A DNA stretch of 64,000 nt. Source: Agromyces mediolanus. GTDB lineage: Bacteria; Actinomycetota; Actinomycetes; Actinomycetales; Microbacteriaceae. Positions 12,064 through 20,068 of the stretch are shown piece after piece. A program made the position numbers and the translations under genes. The stretch spans positions 62,001 to 126,000 of the forward strand of contig NZ_JAMBNX010000008.1 in assembly GCF_023715325.1 (NCBI RefSeq), in the 5' to 3' direction. Positions within the stretch are counted from its first letter, which is position 1. Each line of letters starts with the position of its first letter. The notes beneath the pieces are model-generated. The model saw only the letters and a program-made list of their open reading frames with translations. It was not told the DNA's origin and did not search any database.

Positions 12064-12936
12064 GTGCACGTTCTTTCGGTCAGCTCCCTCAAAGGCGGCG
12101 TCGGCAAGACGACGGTGACGCTCGGTCTCGCCTCCGCGGCGTTCGCCCGTGGCATCAGGACCCTCGTCGTCGACCTCGACCCGCAGTCAGACGTGTCCAC
12201 GGGCATGGACATCCAGGTCGCAGGTCACCTGAACGTCGCCGACGTCCTCGCCTCCCCAAAGGAGAAGATCGTCCGCTCGGCGATCGCGCCGAGCGGCTGG
12301 GCCAGGCAGAACCCGCAGTCGACGATCGACGTCATGATCGGCAGCCCGTCGGCGATCAACTTCGACGGCCCGCACCCTTCGATCCGCGACATCTGGAAGC
12401 TCGAAGAGGCGCTCGCGAACGTCGAGGCCGACTACGAGCTCGTCCTCATCGACTGCGCACCTTCCCTGAACGCGCTCACCCGCACGGCCTGGGCCGCGAG
12501 CGACCGTGTGGCCGTCGTCACCGAGCCGGGCCTCTTCTCCGTCGCGGCCGCCGACCGGGCGCTGCGTGCGATCGAGGAGATCCGCCGAGGCCTCTCCCCC
12601 CGCCTCCAGCCGCTCGGCATCATCGTGAACCGTGCGCGCGTGCAGTCGCTCGAGCACCAGTTCCGCATCAAGGAGCTGCGCGACATGTTCGGCCCGCTGG
12701 TGCTGAGCCCCCAGCTGCCCGAGCGCACCTCGCTCCAGCAGGCGCAGGGCGCCGCGAAGCCGCTGCACATGTGGCCCGGCGAGAGCGCCGAAGAGATGTC
12801 GGCGAACTTCGATCAACTGCTCGACCGGGTGCTGCGCGCCGCACGCATCGGCGACGTCGGCGCACCTGAGACGGCGGCGACGCCGATCACGACGGGAGCA
12901 GTGCCGCGGGCCGAGCTCGAGGCGCCCTCCGTCTGA
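12064..12936 (+). CDS. ParA/MinD-type P-loop ATPase
   Basis: The 290-aa cytosolic ATPase has the deviant Walker A motif KGGVGKTT at its N terminus, DLDPQ (Walker A') and a Walker B-like LVLIDCAPS. Such proteins position chromosomes, plasmids or protein complexes. There is no parB partner next to it, so it is an orphan ParA rather than the chromosomal segregation gene. Orphan ParA genes near MerR-type genes occur in actinobacteria; its cargo is unknown. The GTG start at 12064 follows a TAACGT box by 8 nt, possibly a leaderless promoter with slightly longer spacing. Confidence 0.85.
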   Translation: MHVLSVSSLKGGVGKTTVTLGLASAAFARGIRTLVVDLDPQSDVSTGMDIQVAGHLNVADVLASPKEKIVRSAIAPSGWARQNPQSTIDVMIGSPSAINFDGPHPSIRDIWKLEEALANVEADYELVLIDCAPSLNALTRTAWAASDRVAVVTEPGLFSVAAADRALRAIEEIRRGLSPRLQPLGIIVNRARVQSLEHQFRIKELRDMFGPLVLSPQLPERTSLQQAQGAAKPLHMWPGESAEEMSANFDQLLDRVLRAARIGDVGAPETAATPITTGAVPRAELEAPSV

Positions 12937-13009
12937 GCCGCGGGGGCGCTACCGCCGTCGCTCCGGGCACCTTCAGCGGTGACGTGCCGCGAGGGCGACG
13001 CCTCCCGCG

Positions 13010-13564
13010 TCAGGAGATCTTGCGCGTCTTGGCGCCGCGACGGGCGGCGAGTTCGTCCATGGGGTCGGACGGCTGCGTGTCGAGCTCGACGAGGGTCGAC
13101 TCCACTTCGCGAAGCACCTTGCCGACGGCGATGCCGAACACGCCCTGACCGCGGTTCACGAGGTCGATGACCTCGTCGTCAGAGGTGCAGAGGTAGACGC
13201 TCGCACCGTCGCTCATGAGGGTGGTCTGGGCGAGGTCGTGCACGCCGGACTCACGCAGCTGCGTGACCGCCGTGCGGATCTGCTGCAGCGAGATGCCGGT
13301 GTCGAGCAGGCGCTTCACGAGCTTCAGGACGAGGATGTCACGGAAGCCGTAGAGCCGCTGCGAGCCGGACCCGGCCGCACCGCGGACGGTCGGCTCGACG
13401 AGCTGCGTGCGCGCCCAGTAGTCGAGCTGGCGGTAGCTGATGCCGGCCGCCCGGGCGGCGATCGCCCCGCGATAGCCGGTGCCCTCGTCGTGCTCGGGGA
13501 GTCCGTCGGTGAACAGCAGGCCGAGGTCGTACCGTGCGCGTTCGCTCCGATCGAGCTCGCTCAT
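13010..13564 (-). CDS. MerR-family transcriptional regulator (Rv1830-like)
   Basis: The 184-aa protein has a MerR winged-helix DNA-binding domain: GISYRQLDYWARTQLVEP, then RLYGFRDILVLKLVKRLLDTGISLQQIRTAV. The C-terminal half lacks the Cys residues of metal or redox sensors. Its position next to an FtsR-like MerR protein and a GarA-like FHA protein matches the conserved actinobacterial garA / Rv1828 / Rv1830 cluster, whose members affect cell division and central metabolism. The effector is unknown. The ATG at 13564 begins the protein; there is little leader sequence evidence. Confidence 0.8.
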   Translation of the reverse strand: MSELDRSERARYDLGLLFTDGLPEHDEGTGYRGAIAARAAGISYRQLDYWARTQLVEPTVRGAAGSGSQRLYGFRDILVLKLVKRLLDTGISLQQIRTAVTQLRESGVHDLAQTTLMSDGASVYLCTSDDEVIDLVNRGQGVFGIAVGKVLREVESTLVELDTQPSDPMDELAARRGAKTRKIS

Positions 13565-13673
13565 CCGTCACCCCTCACTCTGGCCGTTCCACGGCCGGAC
13601 GACTCCCACGCTACCGACCCCGGGGTCCCCCGCCAAACACATCGGGCCGAACGTCACGGCGTGTCGCGGCGAC

Positions 13674-14366
13674 TCACTGCGAGAGCCGCGCCACGGCCGC
13701 GCGCAACGCCAGGTCGTGCACGGTTTCGAGCTCGCCGGCGAGTTCGCGCGCCCGCTCACCCGAGCGTGCTTTGCCCGCGGGATCGGCTCGCCGCTCGGGC
13801 GCGATGGCCCGCTCGATGAGCGCCGCCTCGCGCTCGGCGGCCACGCGGATGCCGCGCAGATGACGGGGTTCGATGCCGACGGATCGGAGCGCGACGAGCG
13901 AGCGCAGCAGCGTCAGCGCGTCGTCGCCGTACACCTCTGCCGGGACGATCAGTGCGGCGGCGACGGCGTCGTCGAGGAGCTGGCGGGTCGCCCCGGCCGC
14001 CTCCACGAGCTCGCGGCGGCTCAGCCGTCGGGCGCCCCCGAGATGCACCGCCGCACTCGTCGCGCCCGGCAGAGCGGGCGTCTCACCGCGGTCGATCGCG
14101 TCGAGATGCTCCCGGATGACCTTGAGCGGGAGGTACTGGTCGCGCTGCAGCGACAGCACGACGGTGATGCGCTCGACGTCGGCCTCGGCGAACTTGCGAT
14201 ACCCGGCCGCGGTCCGCGCCGGCGTGACCAGCCCTCGCTCTTCGAGGAAGCGGAGCTTCGACGGAGTCAGCTCGGGAAACTCCGGTTGGAGACGGGCGAG
14301 GACCTGCCCGATGCCGAGGAGCGGCGCACGACCGCTCGCACCCGCGGATGCCGCGGTGGAGTTCAC
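13674..14366 (-). CDS. ftsR: FtsR-like MerR-family transcriptional regulator
   Basis: The 230-aa product has an N-terminal MerR helix-turn-helix (GIGQVLARLQPEFPELTPSK, then LRFLEERGLVTPARTAAGYR) and a recognition segment DVERITVVLSLQRDQYLPLKVIREHLDAI. The long C-terminal helical region is typical of Rv1828/FtsR proteins, which in corynebacteria activate ftsZ. The GTG start at 14366 overlaps the stop of the upstream FHA gene (GTGA), showing translational coupling. The frame extends far upstream of this GTG, but that part is antisense-like low-complexity sequence and is rejected. Confidence 0.82.
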   Translation of the reverse strand: MNSTAASAGASGRAPLLGIGQVLARLQPEFPELTPSKLRFLEERGLVTPARTAAGYRKFAEADVERITVVLSLQRDQYLPLKVIREHLDAIDRGETPALPGATSAAVHLGGARRLSRRELVEAAGATRQLLDDAVAAALIVPAEVYGDDALTLLRSLVALRSVGIEPRHLRGIRVAAEREAALIERAIAPERRADPAGKARSGERARELAGELETVHDLALRAAVARLSQ

Positions 14367-14863
14367 TCGCCGCCCGCCGGCGCCAGATCGCGGCGCGACG
14401 CGTAGAACGTGAGGCGGAACTTGCCGATCTGCACCTCGGCCCCGTCGGCGAGCAGCGCGGTCTCGATGCGTACGCCGTCGTAGTAGGTGCCGTTCAGGGA
14501 GCTCAGGTCTTTCACCTCGAACGCGGTGCGGTGCCGGACGAACTCGGCGTGCTTGCGCGAGACGGTCACGTCGTCGAGGAAGATGTCGGCGTCTGGATGA
14601 CGGCCCACCGTCGTCACCTCGGTGTCGAGGAGGAACCGCGCTCCGCTGTTCGGGCCGCGACGCACGATGAGCAGGGCCGAACCCGAGGGAAGCGCGTTGA
14701 TCGCCTCTTGCTCTTCGGGCGTGACGTCGGTGTCGACCGCGGCGAGTTGCGCCGCTGCCTCCCGACTGAACCCGATGGTCGTGTCGTTCGCGTTGCCGCC
14801 GAGCTCGTTCGACGAAGTGTTGGTCGTCGGCTCCGAGCCCTGCGAGTTGTCGTTGTCCGCCAC
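14363..14863 (-). CDS. garA: FHA-domain protein, GarA/OdhI-like regulator
   Basis: This phosphothreonine-binding regulator has 166 aa. The FHA fold covers about residues 55-150, with VGRHPDADIFLDD and VSRKHAEF (conserved Gly-Arg, Ser, His) followed by SLNGTYYDG. The N-terminal tail has DTTIGF (Thr28, Thr29), which matches the ETTSVF-type motif of GarA/OdhI. In that family, phosphorylation by a PASTA kinase makes the tail bind its own FHA domain and releases inhibition of 2-oxoglutarate dehydrogenase. The GTG start at 14863 has GGGAGG 6 nt upstream. It is coupled to ftsR by a GTGA overlap. Confidence 0.87.
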   Translation of the reverse strand: MADNDNSQGSEPTTNTSSNELGGNANDTTIGFSREAAAQLAAVDTDVTPEEQEAINALPSGSALLIVRRGPNSGARFLLDTEVTTVGRHPDADIFLDDVTVSRKHAEFVRHRTAFEVKDLSSLNGTYYDGVRIETALLADGAEVQIGKFRLTFYASRRDLAPAGGE

Positions 14864-14892
14864 GGCGTACCTCCCGCATCCAGCGTATCGGA

Positions 14893-15489
14893 TCAGGGCG
14901 GCGGCGCCACCCGCGCTGCGCGGACCGCGCGAGCGGTTTCGATGGCGTAGATCACACCCGCCCACCAATAGAGGAAGGCGCCCCAGAGGGTGATGGCCCA
15001 GCCGACGGGTTCACTGACCGGCTGGACGCCGGGGAACGCCAAGCCGAGCATGATCACCGGCAGGCCGAAGAACAGCGCGAAGGTCGCCACCTTGCCGAGT
15101 TGGTGCACGGGCAGCGGGCCGTATCCGTGGCTCGCGAGCACCACCCCCAGGACGAGCAGGAACACATCGCGGGCGACGATGACGACCACGATCCACCAGG
15201 GCACCAGACCGCCGGCGGCGAGCCCGAGCAGGGCCGCGAAGATGTAGAGGCGATCGGCGGCCGGATCGAGCAGTTGCCCGAGGCGGGTCACCTGATTCAG
15301 GCGTCGTGCGAGGTAGCCGTCGGCCAGATCGCTGAGGCTCGCCACGACGAGCACGATGAGCGCCCCGACGTACTCGCCGAGGACGAGCAGCACGAGGAAG
15401 ACCGGAACGAGTGCGAGGCGCAGCATGCTCAGCACGTTCGGGATCGTCCAGACCCGCGTGCTCAGCTGACCCTCGTGCTCCCCCGTCAC
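14893..15489 (-). CDS. pgsA: CDP-alcohol phosphatidyltransferase (PgsA family)
   Basis: This membrane enzyme transfers a phosphatidyl group from CDP-diacylglycerol to an alcohol, probably glycerol 3-phosphate. The 198-aa product has four to five hydrophobic helices, and the family signature starts at SDLADGYLAR and ends in LLDPAADR (Asp residues bind Mg2+). It sits directly upstream of garA on the same strand, as pgsA homologues do near garA in mycobacteria. Cardiolipin synthase activity is an alternative for this subgroup. A leaderless promoter (15497-15502) sets the GTG start. Confidence 0.87.
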   Translation of the reverse strand: MTGEHEGQLSTRVWTIPNVLSMLRLALVPVFLVLLVLGEYVGALIVLVVASLSDLADGYLARRLNQVTRLGQLLDPAADRLYIFAALLGLAAGGLVPWWIVVVIVARDVFLLVLGVVLASHGYGPLPVHQLGKVATFALFFGLPVIMLGLAFPGVQPVSEPVGWAITLWGAFLYWWAGVIYAIETARAVRAARVAPPP

Positions 15490-15496
15490 GCGTCCG

Positions 15497-15502
15497 ATCC
15501 TA
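15497..15502 (-). promoter_or_regulatory. -10 element TAGGAT of a leaderless pgsA transcript
   Basis: On the minus strand, TAGGAT is 7 nt from the GTG at 15489. It may drive the pgsA-garA-ftsR run. Confidence 0.4.
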
Positions 15503-15556
15503 GCGACGGCCGCCGACGTCGCTCGTCGGTGGGCCAGCGCGGCGCGACGCGGCCGT

Positions 15557-16006
15557 TCAGAGCTGCGCGGCCAGGACCGGCCAGGCCTCGGCGAATCGCG
15601 GGTGCAACGGGAGCGTGGTCACGTCGGCGAGCGGGGTCCAGCGCAGCTCCAGGCTCTCGGGATCGGCGATGACCGGCTCGAAGCGCCGGCGAGCGGCCGC
15701 GACCACGGTCGTGTACGACCAGTAGCCGAGATCGAGCACCGAGGTGAAGCGCACTTCGACGAGTTCGGCGGGGACGCCCGCCTCCTCGCCCGCCTCCCGC
15801 ACCGCCGCATCGACCGCCGACTCGTGCTCATGCCGCGCCCCGCCCGGAATCCCCCAGGTGCCGCCGAAGTGGCTCCACTCGACCCGGTGCTGCAGCAGGA
15901 CCTCCCGCTCGGAGCTCACGATGAGCAGGCCGGCCGCACCGAATCTGCCCCAGTACCTCGCCCCGTCGGGACCTTCGACCCACGCATCGCCGCTCGTTCC
16001 GCTCAC
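15557..16006 (-). CDS. Nudix hydrolase
   Basis: This 149-aa hydrolase acts on nucleoside-diphosphate-linked substrates. A Nudix box is visible from GGARHEHESAVDAAVREAGEE into the following AGV, with the REAGEE metal ligands intact. The substrate is unknown. The GTG at 16006 is the likely start, since the frame upstream runs antisense through hslR. It is divergent from hslR. Confidence 0.85.
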   Translation of the reverse strand: MSGTSGDAWVEGPDGARYWGRFGAAGLLIVSSEREVLLQHRVEWSHFGGTWGIPGGARHEHESAVDAAVREAGEEAGVPAELVEVRFTSVLDLGYWSYTTVVAAARRRFEPVIADPESLELRWTPLADVTTLPLHPRFAEAWPVLAAQL

Positions 16007-16043
16007 CCGTCCAGCATCTCGCACTCGGCGCCGGGTGGCGACG

Positions 16044-16049
16044 TAGGCT
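16044..16049 (+). promoter_or_regulatory. -10 element TAGGCT of a leaderless hslR transcript
   Basis: TAGGCT lies 6 nt before the GTG at 16056. Confidence 0.45.
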
Positions 16050-16055
16050 GGGCGG

Positions 16056-16436
16056 GTGCCCGCCCCCGAAACCGCCCGCATCGATGCCTGGCTCTGGGCC
16101 GTCCGGCAGTTCAAGACCCGCTCGGCTGCGACCGCGGCGTGCCGCGCCGGCCACGTGCGGCTGAACGGCGAGCGCGCGAAGGCGGCGCAGCCGGTGCGCC
16201 CGGGCGACGAGATCCGGGTCCGCGTCGACGGCTTCGACCGCATCGTCGTCGTCCGGGGCATCCTCGTGAAGCGGGTGAGCGCTCCCCTCGCGGCCGCGGC
16301 GCTCGAGGACCGCACTCCGTCGCGCCCGCCCCGCGAGCTCACCGCGCAACTGCCGGTCCGCGACCGCGGAGCCGGGCGACCGACGAAGCGCGACCGGCGC
16401 GAGCTCGAACGTCTGCGCGGCGAACGCCCGCACTGA
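16056..16436 (+). CDS. hslR: S4-domain RNA-binding protein (HslR/Hsp15 type)
   Basis: The 126-aa protein starts with an S4 RNA-binding domain (RIDAWLWAVRQFKTRSAA, then HVRLNGERAKAAQPVRPGDEI) and ends in a basic tail. In bacteria Hsp15 binds free 50S subunits carrying stalled nascent chains; the actinobacterial homologue is presumed similar. The GTG start at 16056 is exactly 6 nt after TAGGCT. Confidence 0.85.
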   Translation: MPAPETARIDAWLWAVRQFKTRSAATAACRAGHVRLNGERAKAAQPVRPGDEIRVRVDGFDRIVVVRGILVKRVSAPLAAAALEDRTPSRPPRELTAQLPVRDRGAGRPTKRDRRELERLRGERPH

Positions 16437-16442
16437 GCGGCG

Positions 16443-16448
16443 TAGCCT
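16443..16448 (+). promoter_or_regulatory. -10 element TAGCCT, leaderless
   Basis: TAGCCT is 6 nt before the ATG at 16455. Confidence 0.45.
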
Positions 16449-16454
16449 GGAGCC

Positions 16455-16748
16455 ATGGGAACCGAGATCCGGCACGAGCCCGAGCAGAGCCGTTACGCGC
16501 TCCGCGTCGATGGTCAGCTGGCGAGCGTCCTCGACTACCGCCGCCTCGGCGACTCGGTCGCCTTCGTCCGCACTTTCACCAATCCGCCGTATCGCGGCTC
16601 GGGCCTGGCGGGCGAGCTCGTCGAGTTCGCGGTCGACGATGTCGAGGCGACATCGAAGTCGCGGATCGTGCCGAGCTGCTGGTACGTCGAGGAGTGGTTC
16701 GACCGGCATCCCGATCGCAGCCACCTCCTGGAGGCGCGCTCGAGCTGA
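16455..16748 (+). CDS. Small GNAT-like N-acetyltransferase (NATD1/YjdJ type)
   Basis: The 97-aa product matches the compact GNAT-like family (PF14542 type): a strand pair with VDGQLASVLDYRR, then TFTNPPYRGSGLAGELVEFAVDD (the acetyl-CoA pyrophosphate-binding turn) and VPSCWYVEEWFDRHP. The cellular substrate is unknown for the family. It is convergent with the transglycosylase-like gene that ends 13 bp away. Confidence 0.8.
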   Translation: MGTEIRHEPEQSRYALRVDGQLASVLDYRRLGDSVAFVRTFTNPPYRGSGLAGELVEFAVDDVEATSKSRIVPSCWYVEEWFDRHPDRSHLLEARSS

Positions 16749-16760
16749 GGGCGCTGGGGC

Positions 16761-17603
16761 TCAGTACCAGTTCAGCGCCTGCGAGTGGCCCCACGCGGAG
16801 CAGGGCGATCCGTAGCCGCGCTGGATGTAGTCGAGCCCCCAGGAGATCTGGGTCGCGGCGTTCGTCTCCCAGTCGCTCCCGGCGCTCGCCATCTTGCTGC
16901 CCGGCAGGGCCTGCGGGATGCCGGTCGCACCGCTCGAGGCGTTGTACGCGGTGTACGACCAGCCCGACTCCTTCTGCCAGAGGTTGGAGAGGCACTGGAA
17001 CTCGCCGTCGCCCCAGCCGTACCGCGAGGCGGCGAGGTCGCGAGCGGTGGCGCGAGCGCCGTCCGGCGTGTTCGCGCGGGCGAGTGCGGCGGCCTGCTCG
17101 GCGACGACCCGGTCGTGCTCGTCGGCGAGGGCGCGGGTCTTCTCCGCCTCCGCGCGCGTCTGCGCAGTGAGATCGACCACCCGGTCGATGGGGAGCGCCT
17201 CGTAGTCACCGAGGGAGGCGACGGCGGCGGCGAGGCCCGCGGTGTCGACTTTGCCGTCTGCGGCGGCGAGTGCCTCATTGGCGACCGCGAGGGTGTCCTT
17301 GGCGGTGCCCTTGGCGCGCGCCTTGGCGACGCCGGCGTAGGCGCCGAGCTGGCTCGAGTCGAGCGAGTTCTGCGCGCCGAGCGCGTCGGTCGCGGCGATG
17401 CGCTGCTGACTCTCGGCGGCGCTCTGCAGTGCGAGGCCGGTGCCGGCGACGAGGCCGGTCGCGACGATCGCACCGGCGATCACCATGAGGCGGCGTCGGC
17501 CGGTCCGTCGAACGCGCAGGGAGCGGCGCGTCGGACGGGCGTCTTCGGGTGCGGGGGTTCGGGGACTGGTCTGGGCGTGGGGGTTCTGAGCACTGATTCG
17601 CAT
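16761..17603 (-). CDS. Secreted transglycosylase-like SLT-domain protein (paralogue 1)
   Basis: This 280-aa exported protein has a basic N terminus (TRRSLRVRRTGRRR), one membrane/signal helix (about residues 38-60), then an Ala-rich helical stalk. The C-terminal domain is a transglycosylase-like fold: YGWGDGEFQCLSNLWQKESGW, GATGIPQALPGSKM, and a terminal SPCSAWGHSQALNWY. The Glu of QKESGW is the probable catalytic acid. It is closely related to the protein at 20624-21538, and both end in the same Trp-Tyr tail. Likely role: peptidoglycan remodelling at the cell surface. Confidence 0.82.
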   Translation of the reverse strand: MRISAQNPHAQTSPRTPAPEDARPTRRSLRVRRTGRRRLMVIAGAIVATGLVAGTGLALQSAAESQQRIAATDALGAQNSLDSSQLGAYAGVAKARAKGTAKDTLAVANEALAAADGKVDTAGLAAAVASLGDYEALPIDRVVDLTAQTRAEAEKTRALADEHDRVVAEQAAALARANTPDGARATARDLAASRYGWGDGEFQCLSNLWQKESGWSYTAYNASSGATGIPQALPGSKMASAGSDWETNAATQISWGLDYIQRGYGSPCSAWGHSQALNWY

Positions 17604-17734
17604 AATGGGTTCCGCGCCCGGCCGGTCGGTGTACGGGGGATCCCGGGGCCGGGCACAAGTCAGTCACTCTGCACGGTGTTCCTGAAGGGTTCCTCAGCTC
17701 TTGCTGGGGAGACGGTGTGTACGACGTCGCCCGC

Positions 17735-17740
17735 GATACT
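17735..17740 (+). promoter_or_regulatory. -10-like GATACT, leaderless
   Basis: GATACT is 6 nt before the ATG at 17747 and favours this start over the GTG at 17717. Confidence 0.35.
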
Positions 17741-17746
17741 GGAAGG

Positions 17747-18157
17747 ATGCCGGATCAGCCCGCTCTCCAGCTCTCAGCCGATGCGCCGTGCCCGTGCGGG
17801 GCCGGACGCTACACGCAGTGCTGCGGCCCGACGATCGAGGGCCGGTCGACCCCGTCGACGGCCGTCGCACTCATGCGCTCGCGCTATACGGCGTTCGCTC
17901 TCGGCGAGACCGACGCGCTGCTGCGCAGCTGGCACCCGTCCACCAGGCCGCAGGAACTCATTCTCGACGCCGACACCGAGTGGCGCCGGCTCGTCGTCAT
18001 CGACGTCGTCGACGGGGGCGTGGGCGACGAGACGGGCATCGTCGAGTTCCGCGCCGTCTACCGTGACGCCACCGGCCGTGGCGAGCTGCACGAGCGCAGC
18101 CGCTTCGTTCGCACCGCGGGCGCCTGGCACTACCTCGACGGGGAGCACCGCGACTGA
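17747..18157 (+). CDS. YchJ/SEC-C motif family protein
   Basis: The 136-aa protein opens with a zinc-binding SEC-C motif, CPCGAGRYTQCCGP, followed by an NTF2-like fold with MRSRYTAFALGETDAL and WRRLVVIDVVDG, and ends in RTAGAWHYLDGEH. It matches the YchJ/UPF0225 family, whose function is unknown. An earlier GTG at 17717 (with GGGGAG) would add ten residues; the ATG is preferred because of the leaderless promoter spacing. Confidence 0.82.
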   Translation: MPDQPALQLSADAPCPCGAGRYTQCCGPTIEGRSTPSTAVALMRSRYTAFALGETDALLRSWHPSTRPQELILDADTEWRRLVVIDVVDGGVGDETGIVEFRAVYRDATGRGELHERSRFVRTAGAWHYLDGEHRD

Positions 18158-18200
18158 ACCGCCCACAGCGGGGTCAAAGCAGATCCCGAGGTTCGCTCCG

Positions 18201-18206
18201 TAGGGT
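18201..18206 (+). promoter_or_regulatory. -10 element TAGGGT, leaderless
   Basis: TAGGGT is 6 nt before the GTG at 18213. Confidence 0.45.
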
Positions 18207-18212
18207 GACCCC

Positions 18213-19016
18213 GTGACCTCAACCGAGAGCAGCCCGTTCGACTCCGCCCCGGTGCCGTTGCCGGTTCCGATCACGGCGCCCTCGGCATCCGCAGCGCCCG
18301 ATTCGCCGATGCTGACGGACCGCGCCCAGCGCGCGCTCGACACGATCGACGGCCAGACGCTCGAAGAGATGCGCGCGCTCCGCGACGAGACCGAACGGTT
18401 CATGCAGCGCTACAAGTTCGGCATGGACGAAGTGATCACGAAGCTCTCGATCCTCCGCGAGGAGTTCAGTCAAGCGCACGACTACAACCCCATCGAGCAC
18501 ATCTCGAGCCGGTTGAAGTCGCTCGACAGCGTCATCGAGAAGATGGCGCGCAAAGGCGTCGAGCCGAGCTTCGAGGCGATCAGCCAGACGATCACGGACA
18601 TCGCCGGCGTCCGGGTCACCTGCAGCTTCGTGTCCGACGCGTACCGCATCTACGAACTGCTCGTCGCGCAGCGCGACATCCGCGTGCTGCAGGTGAAGGA
18701 TTACATCGCCGAGCCGAAGCCGAACGGCTACCAGAGCCTGCACGTCATCGTCGAGGTGCCCGTCTTCCTCTCGACGGGCGCGCACCCGGTCGTCGTCGAG
18801 GTGCAGATCCGCACGATCGCGATGGACTTCTGGGCGAGCCTCGAGCACAAGATCTACTACAAGTACGACCGCCAGGTGCCCCAGGAGCTGCTCGACGGCC
18901 TCACGGACGCGGCGCGCACCGCCTCCGAGCTCGACACCCGGATGGAGCGTCTGCACCGCGAGGTGCACGGCGACCCGCGCGCGAACGCACGACTGCGACG
19001 CACTTCCATCGCCTGA
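18213..19016 (+). CDS. Small alarmone synthetase (RelA/SpoT synthetase domain only)
   Basis: This GTP pyrophosphokinase makes (p)ppGpp from ATP and GTP/GDP. The 267-aa protein has only the synthetase domain: AGVRVTCSFVSDAYRIYELL, YIAEPKPNGYQSLHVIVEVP (the conserved G-loop Tyr and Glu region), EVQIRTIAMDFWASLEHKIYYK. There is no HD hydrolase, TGS or ACT domain, so it belongs with the RelQ/RelP-type small enzymes. The N-terminal 35 residues are Pro/Ala-rich and probably disordered. It is convergent with the LigD-type polymerase gene. Confidence 0.88.
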   Translation: MTSTESSPFDSAPVPLPVPITAPSASAAPDSPMLTDRAQRALDTIDGQTLEEMRALRDETERFMQRYKFGMDEVITKLSILREEFSQAHDYNPIEHISSRLKSLDSVIEKMARKGVEPSFEAISQTITDIAGVRVTCSFVSDAYRIYELLVAQRDIRVLQVKDYIAEPKPNGYQSLHVIVEVPVFLSTGAHPVVVEVQIRTIAMDFWASLEHKIYYKYDRQVPQELLDGLTDAARTASELDTRMERLHREVHGDPRANARLRRTSIA

Positions 19017-19023
19017 GCGGACG

Positions 19024-20055
19024 CTACTCCCCCGGCTCGGGCTTCCTGGCCCGGCTCGGCTGCACCCTCGGCGGCTCACCCGGCATCTTCGGGAAGTCCG
19101 GCGGGAAGGGCAGTTCGCCGAGGCCGTCGTCGAGATCGCGCTGCCACCACTCGAGCAGGGGCGCGAGGTCTCCCGGAGCGTCGTGCATGCCGGCCCACGG
19201 ATCGCCGACGGCGCTCAGGCGCTCCGGCACCGTGCGAACGGTGAGGGCGGCCGGGTCGACGTGTTCGAGCTCGTCCCACTCCAGCGGGCAGGAGACGGCG
19301 GCGTGCGGGAGCGCGCGCGGGCTGTACGCGCCGGCCATCGTGCGGTCGCGGTTCGCCTGATTGAAGTCGATGAACACCCGCTCGCCGCGCTCCTCCTTCC
19401 ACCACGCGGTGGTGAGCTGCTCCGGCATCCGCCGCTCCAGCTCGCGCGCGAGCGCGATCACCGCGTGCCGGACCTCGAGGAACTCGTGCTCGGGCCGGAT
19501 CGGCGCGAAGACGTGGATGCCGCGGTTGCCGCTCGTCTTGACGAAGCCCGTGAGGCCCACCTCGGCGAGCAGCTCGCGGAGCGCGAGCGCCGCCGGCACC
19601 GCCTCGGCGAACCCGGTGCCCGGCTGCGGATCGAGGTCGATGCGCAGCTGGTCGGGATGGTCGCTGTCCTCAGCTCGCGACGCCCAGGGATGGAACACGA
19701 TCGTGTTCATCTGGGCCGCCCAGACGGCGGCGGCGGGCTCGTCGATCACGAGCTGGGGGTGGCTGCGCCCGCTCGGGTACGTGACCGGCACCGCGCGCAC
19801 CCACTCGGGCGCGCCCTTCGGCGGGTTCTTCGAGTAGAACTGCTCGCCCTCGACGCCCTCCGGGAAGCGCTGCAGCGACACCGGCCGATCGCCGTTCGCC
19901 GTGACGAAGGCGTCGCCGACCGCGATGAGGTACTCGGCGAGCTCGCGCTTCGTGATGCCCGGCTCGGGCCACAGCACGCGGCCAGGGCTCGAGATCCGCA
20001 CGTCGCGATCGCCGTGCGGGCCGGGGACGGTGAGGACGACGGCGTCGGAGGCCAT
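19024..20055 (-). CDS. Stand-alone LigD-type primase-polymerase (non-homologous end joining)
   Basis: The 343-aa protein matches the LigD polymerase (archaeo-eukaryotic primase) domain: VSLQRFPEGVEGEQFYSKNPPKG-type 5'-phosphate pocket, DLDPQPGTGF with the metal-binding DxD, KTSGNRGIHVFAPI and VFIDFNQANRDRTMAGAYSPR. No ligase or nuclease domain and no ku gene are adjacent, so it would act as a separate NHEJ or repair polymerase. The true start is the ATG at 20055; the frame upstream of it runs antisense. A TAGCGT box lies 7 nt before the ATG. Confidence 0.88.
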   Translation of the reverse strand: MASDAVVLTVPGPHGDRDVRISSPGRVLWPEPGITKRELAEYLIAVGDAFVTANGDRPVSLQRFPEGVEGEQFYSKNPPKGAPEWVRAVPVTYPSGRSHPQLVIDEPAAAVWAAQMNTIVFHPWASRAEDSDHPDQLRIDLDPQPGTGFAEAVPAALALRELLAEVGLTGFVKTSGNRGIHVFAPIRPEHEFLEVRHAVIALARELERRMPEQLTTAWWKEERGERVFIDFNQANRDRTMAGAYSPRALPHAAVSCPLEWDELEHVDPAALTVRTVPERLSAVGDPWAGMHDAPGDLAPLLEWWQRDLDDGLGELPFPPDFPKMPGEPPRVQPSRARKPEPGE

Positions 20056-20062
20056 GCCTGCG

Positions 20063-20068
20063 ACGCTA
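20063..20068 (-). promoter_or_regulatory. -10 element TAGCGT, leaderless
   Basis: On the minus strand TAGCGT is 7 nt before the ATG at 20055. It overlaps the 3' end of the next upstream gene (stop at 20066). Confidence 0.4.

Noticed and set aside
18219-19079. 286-codon minus-strand frame opposite the alarmone synthetase gene
   Set aside because: Shadow frame without domains; the plus-strand RelA/SpoT domain is clear.
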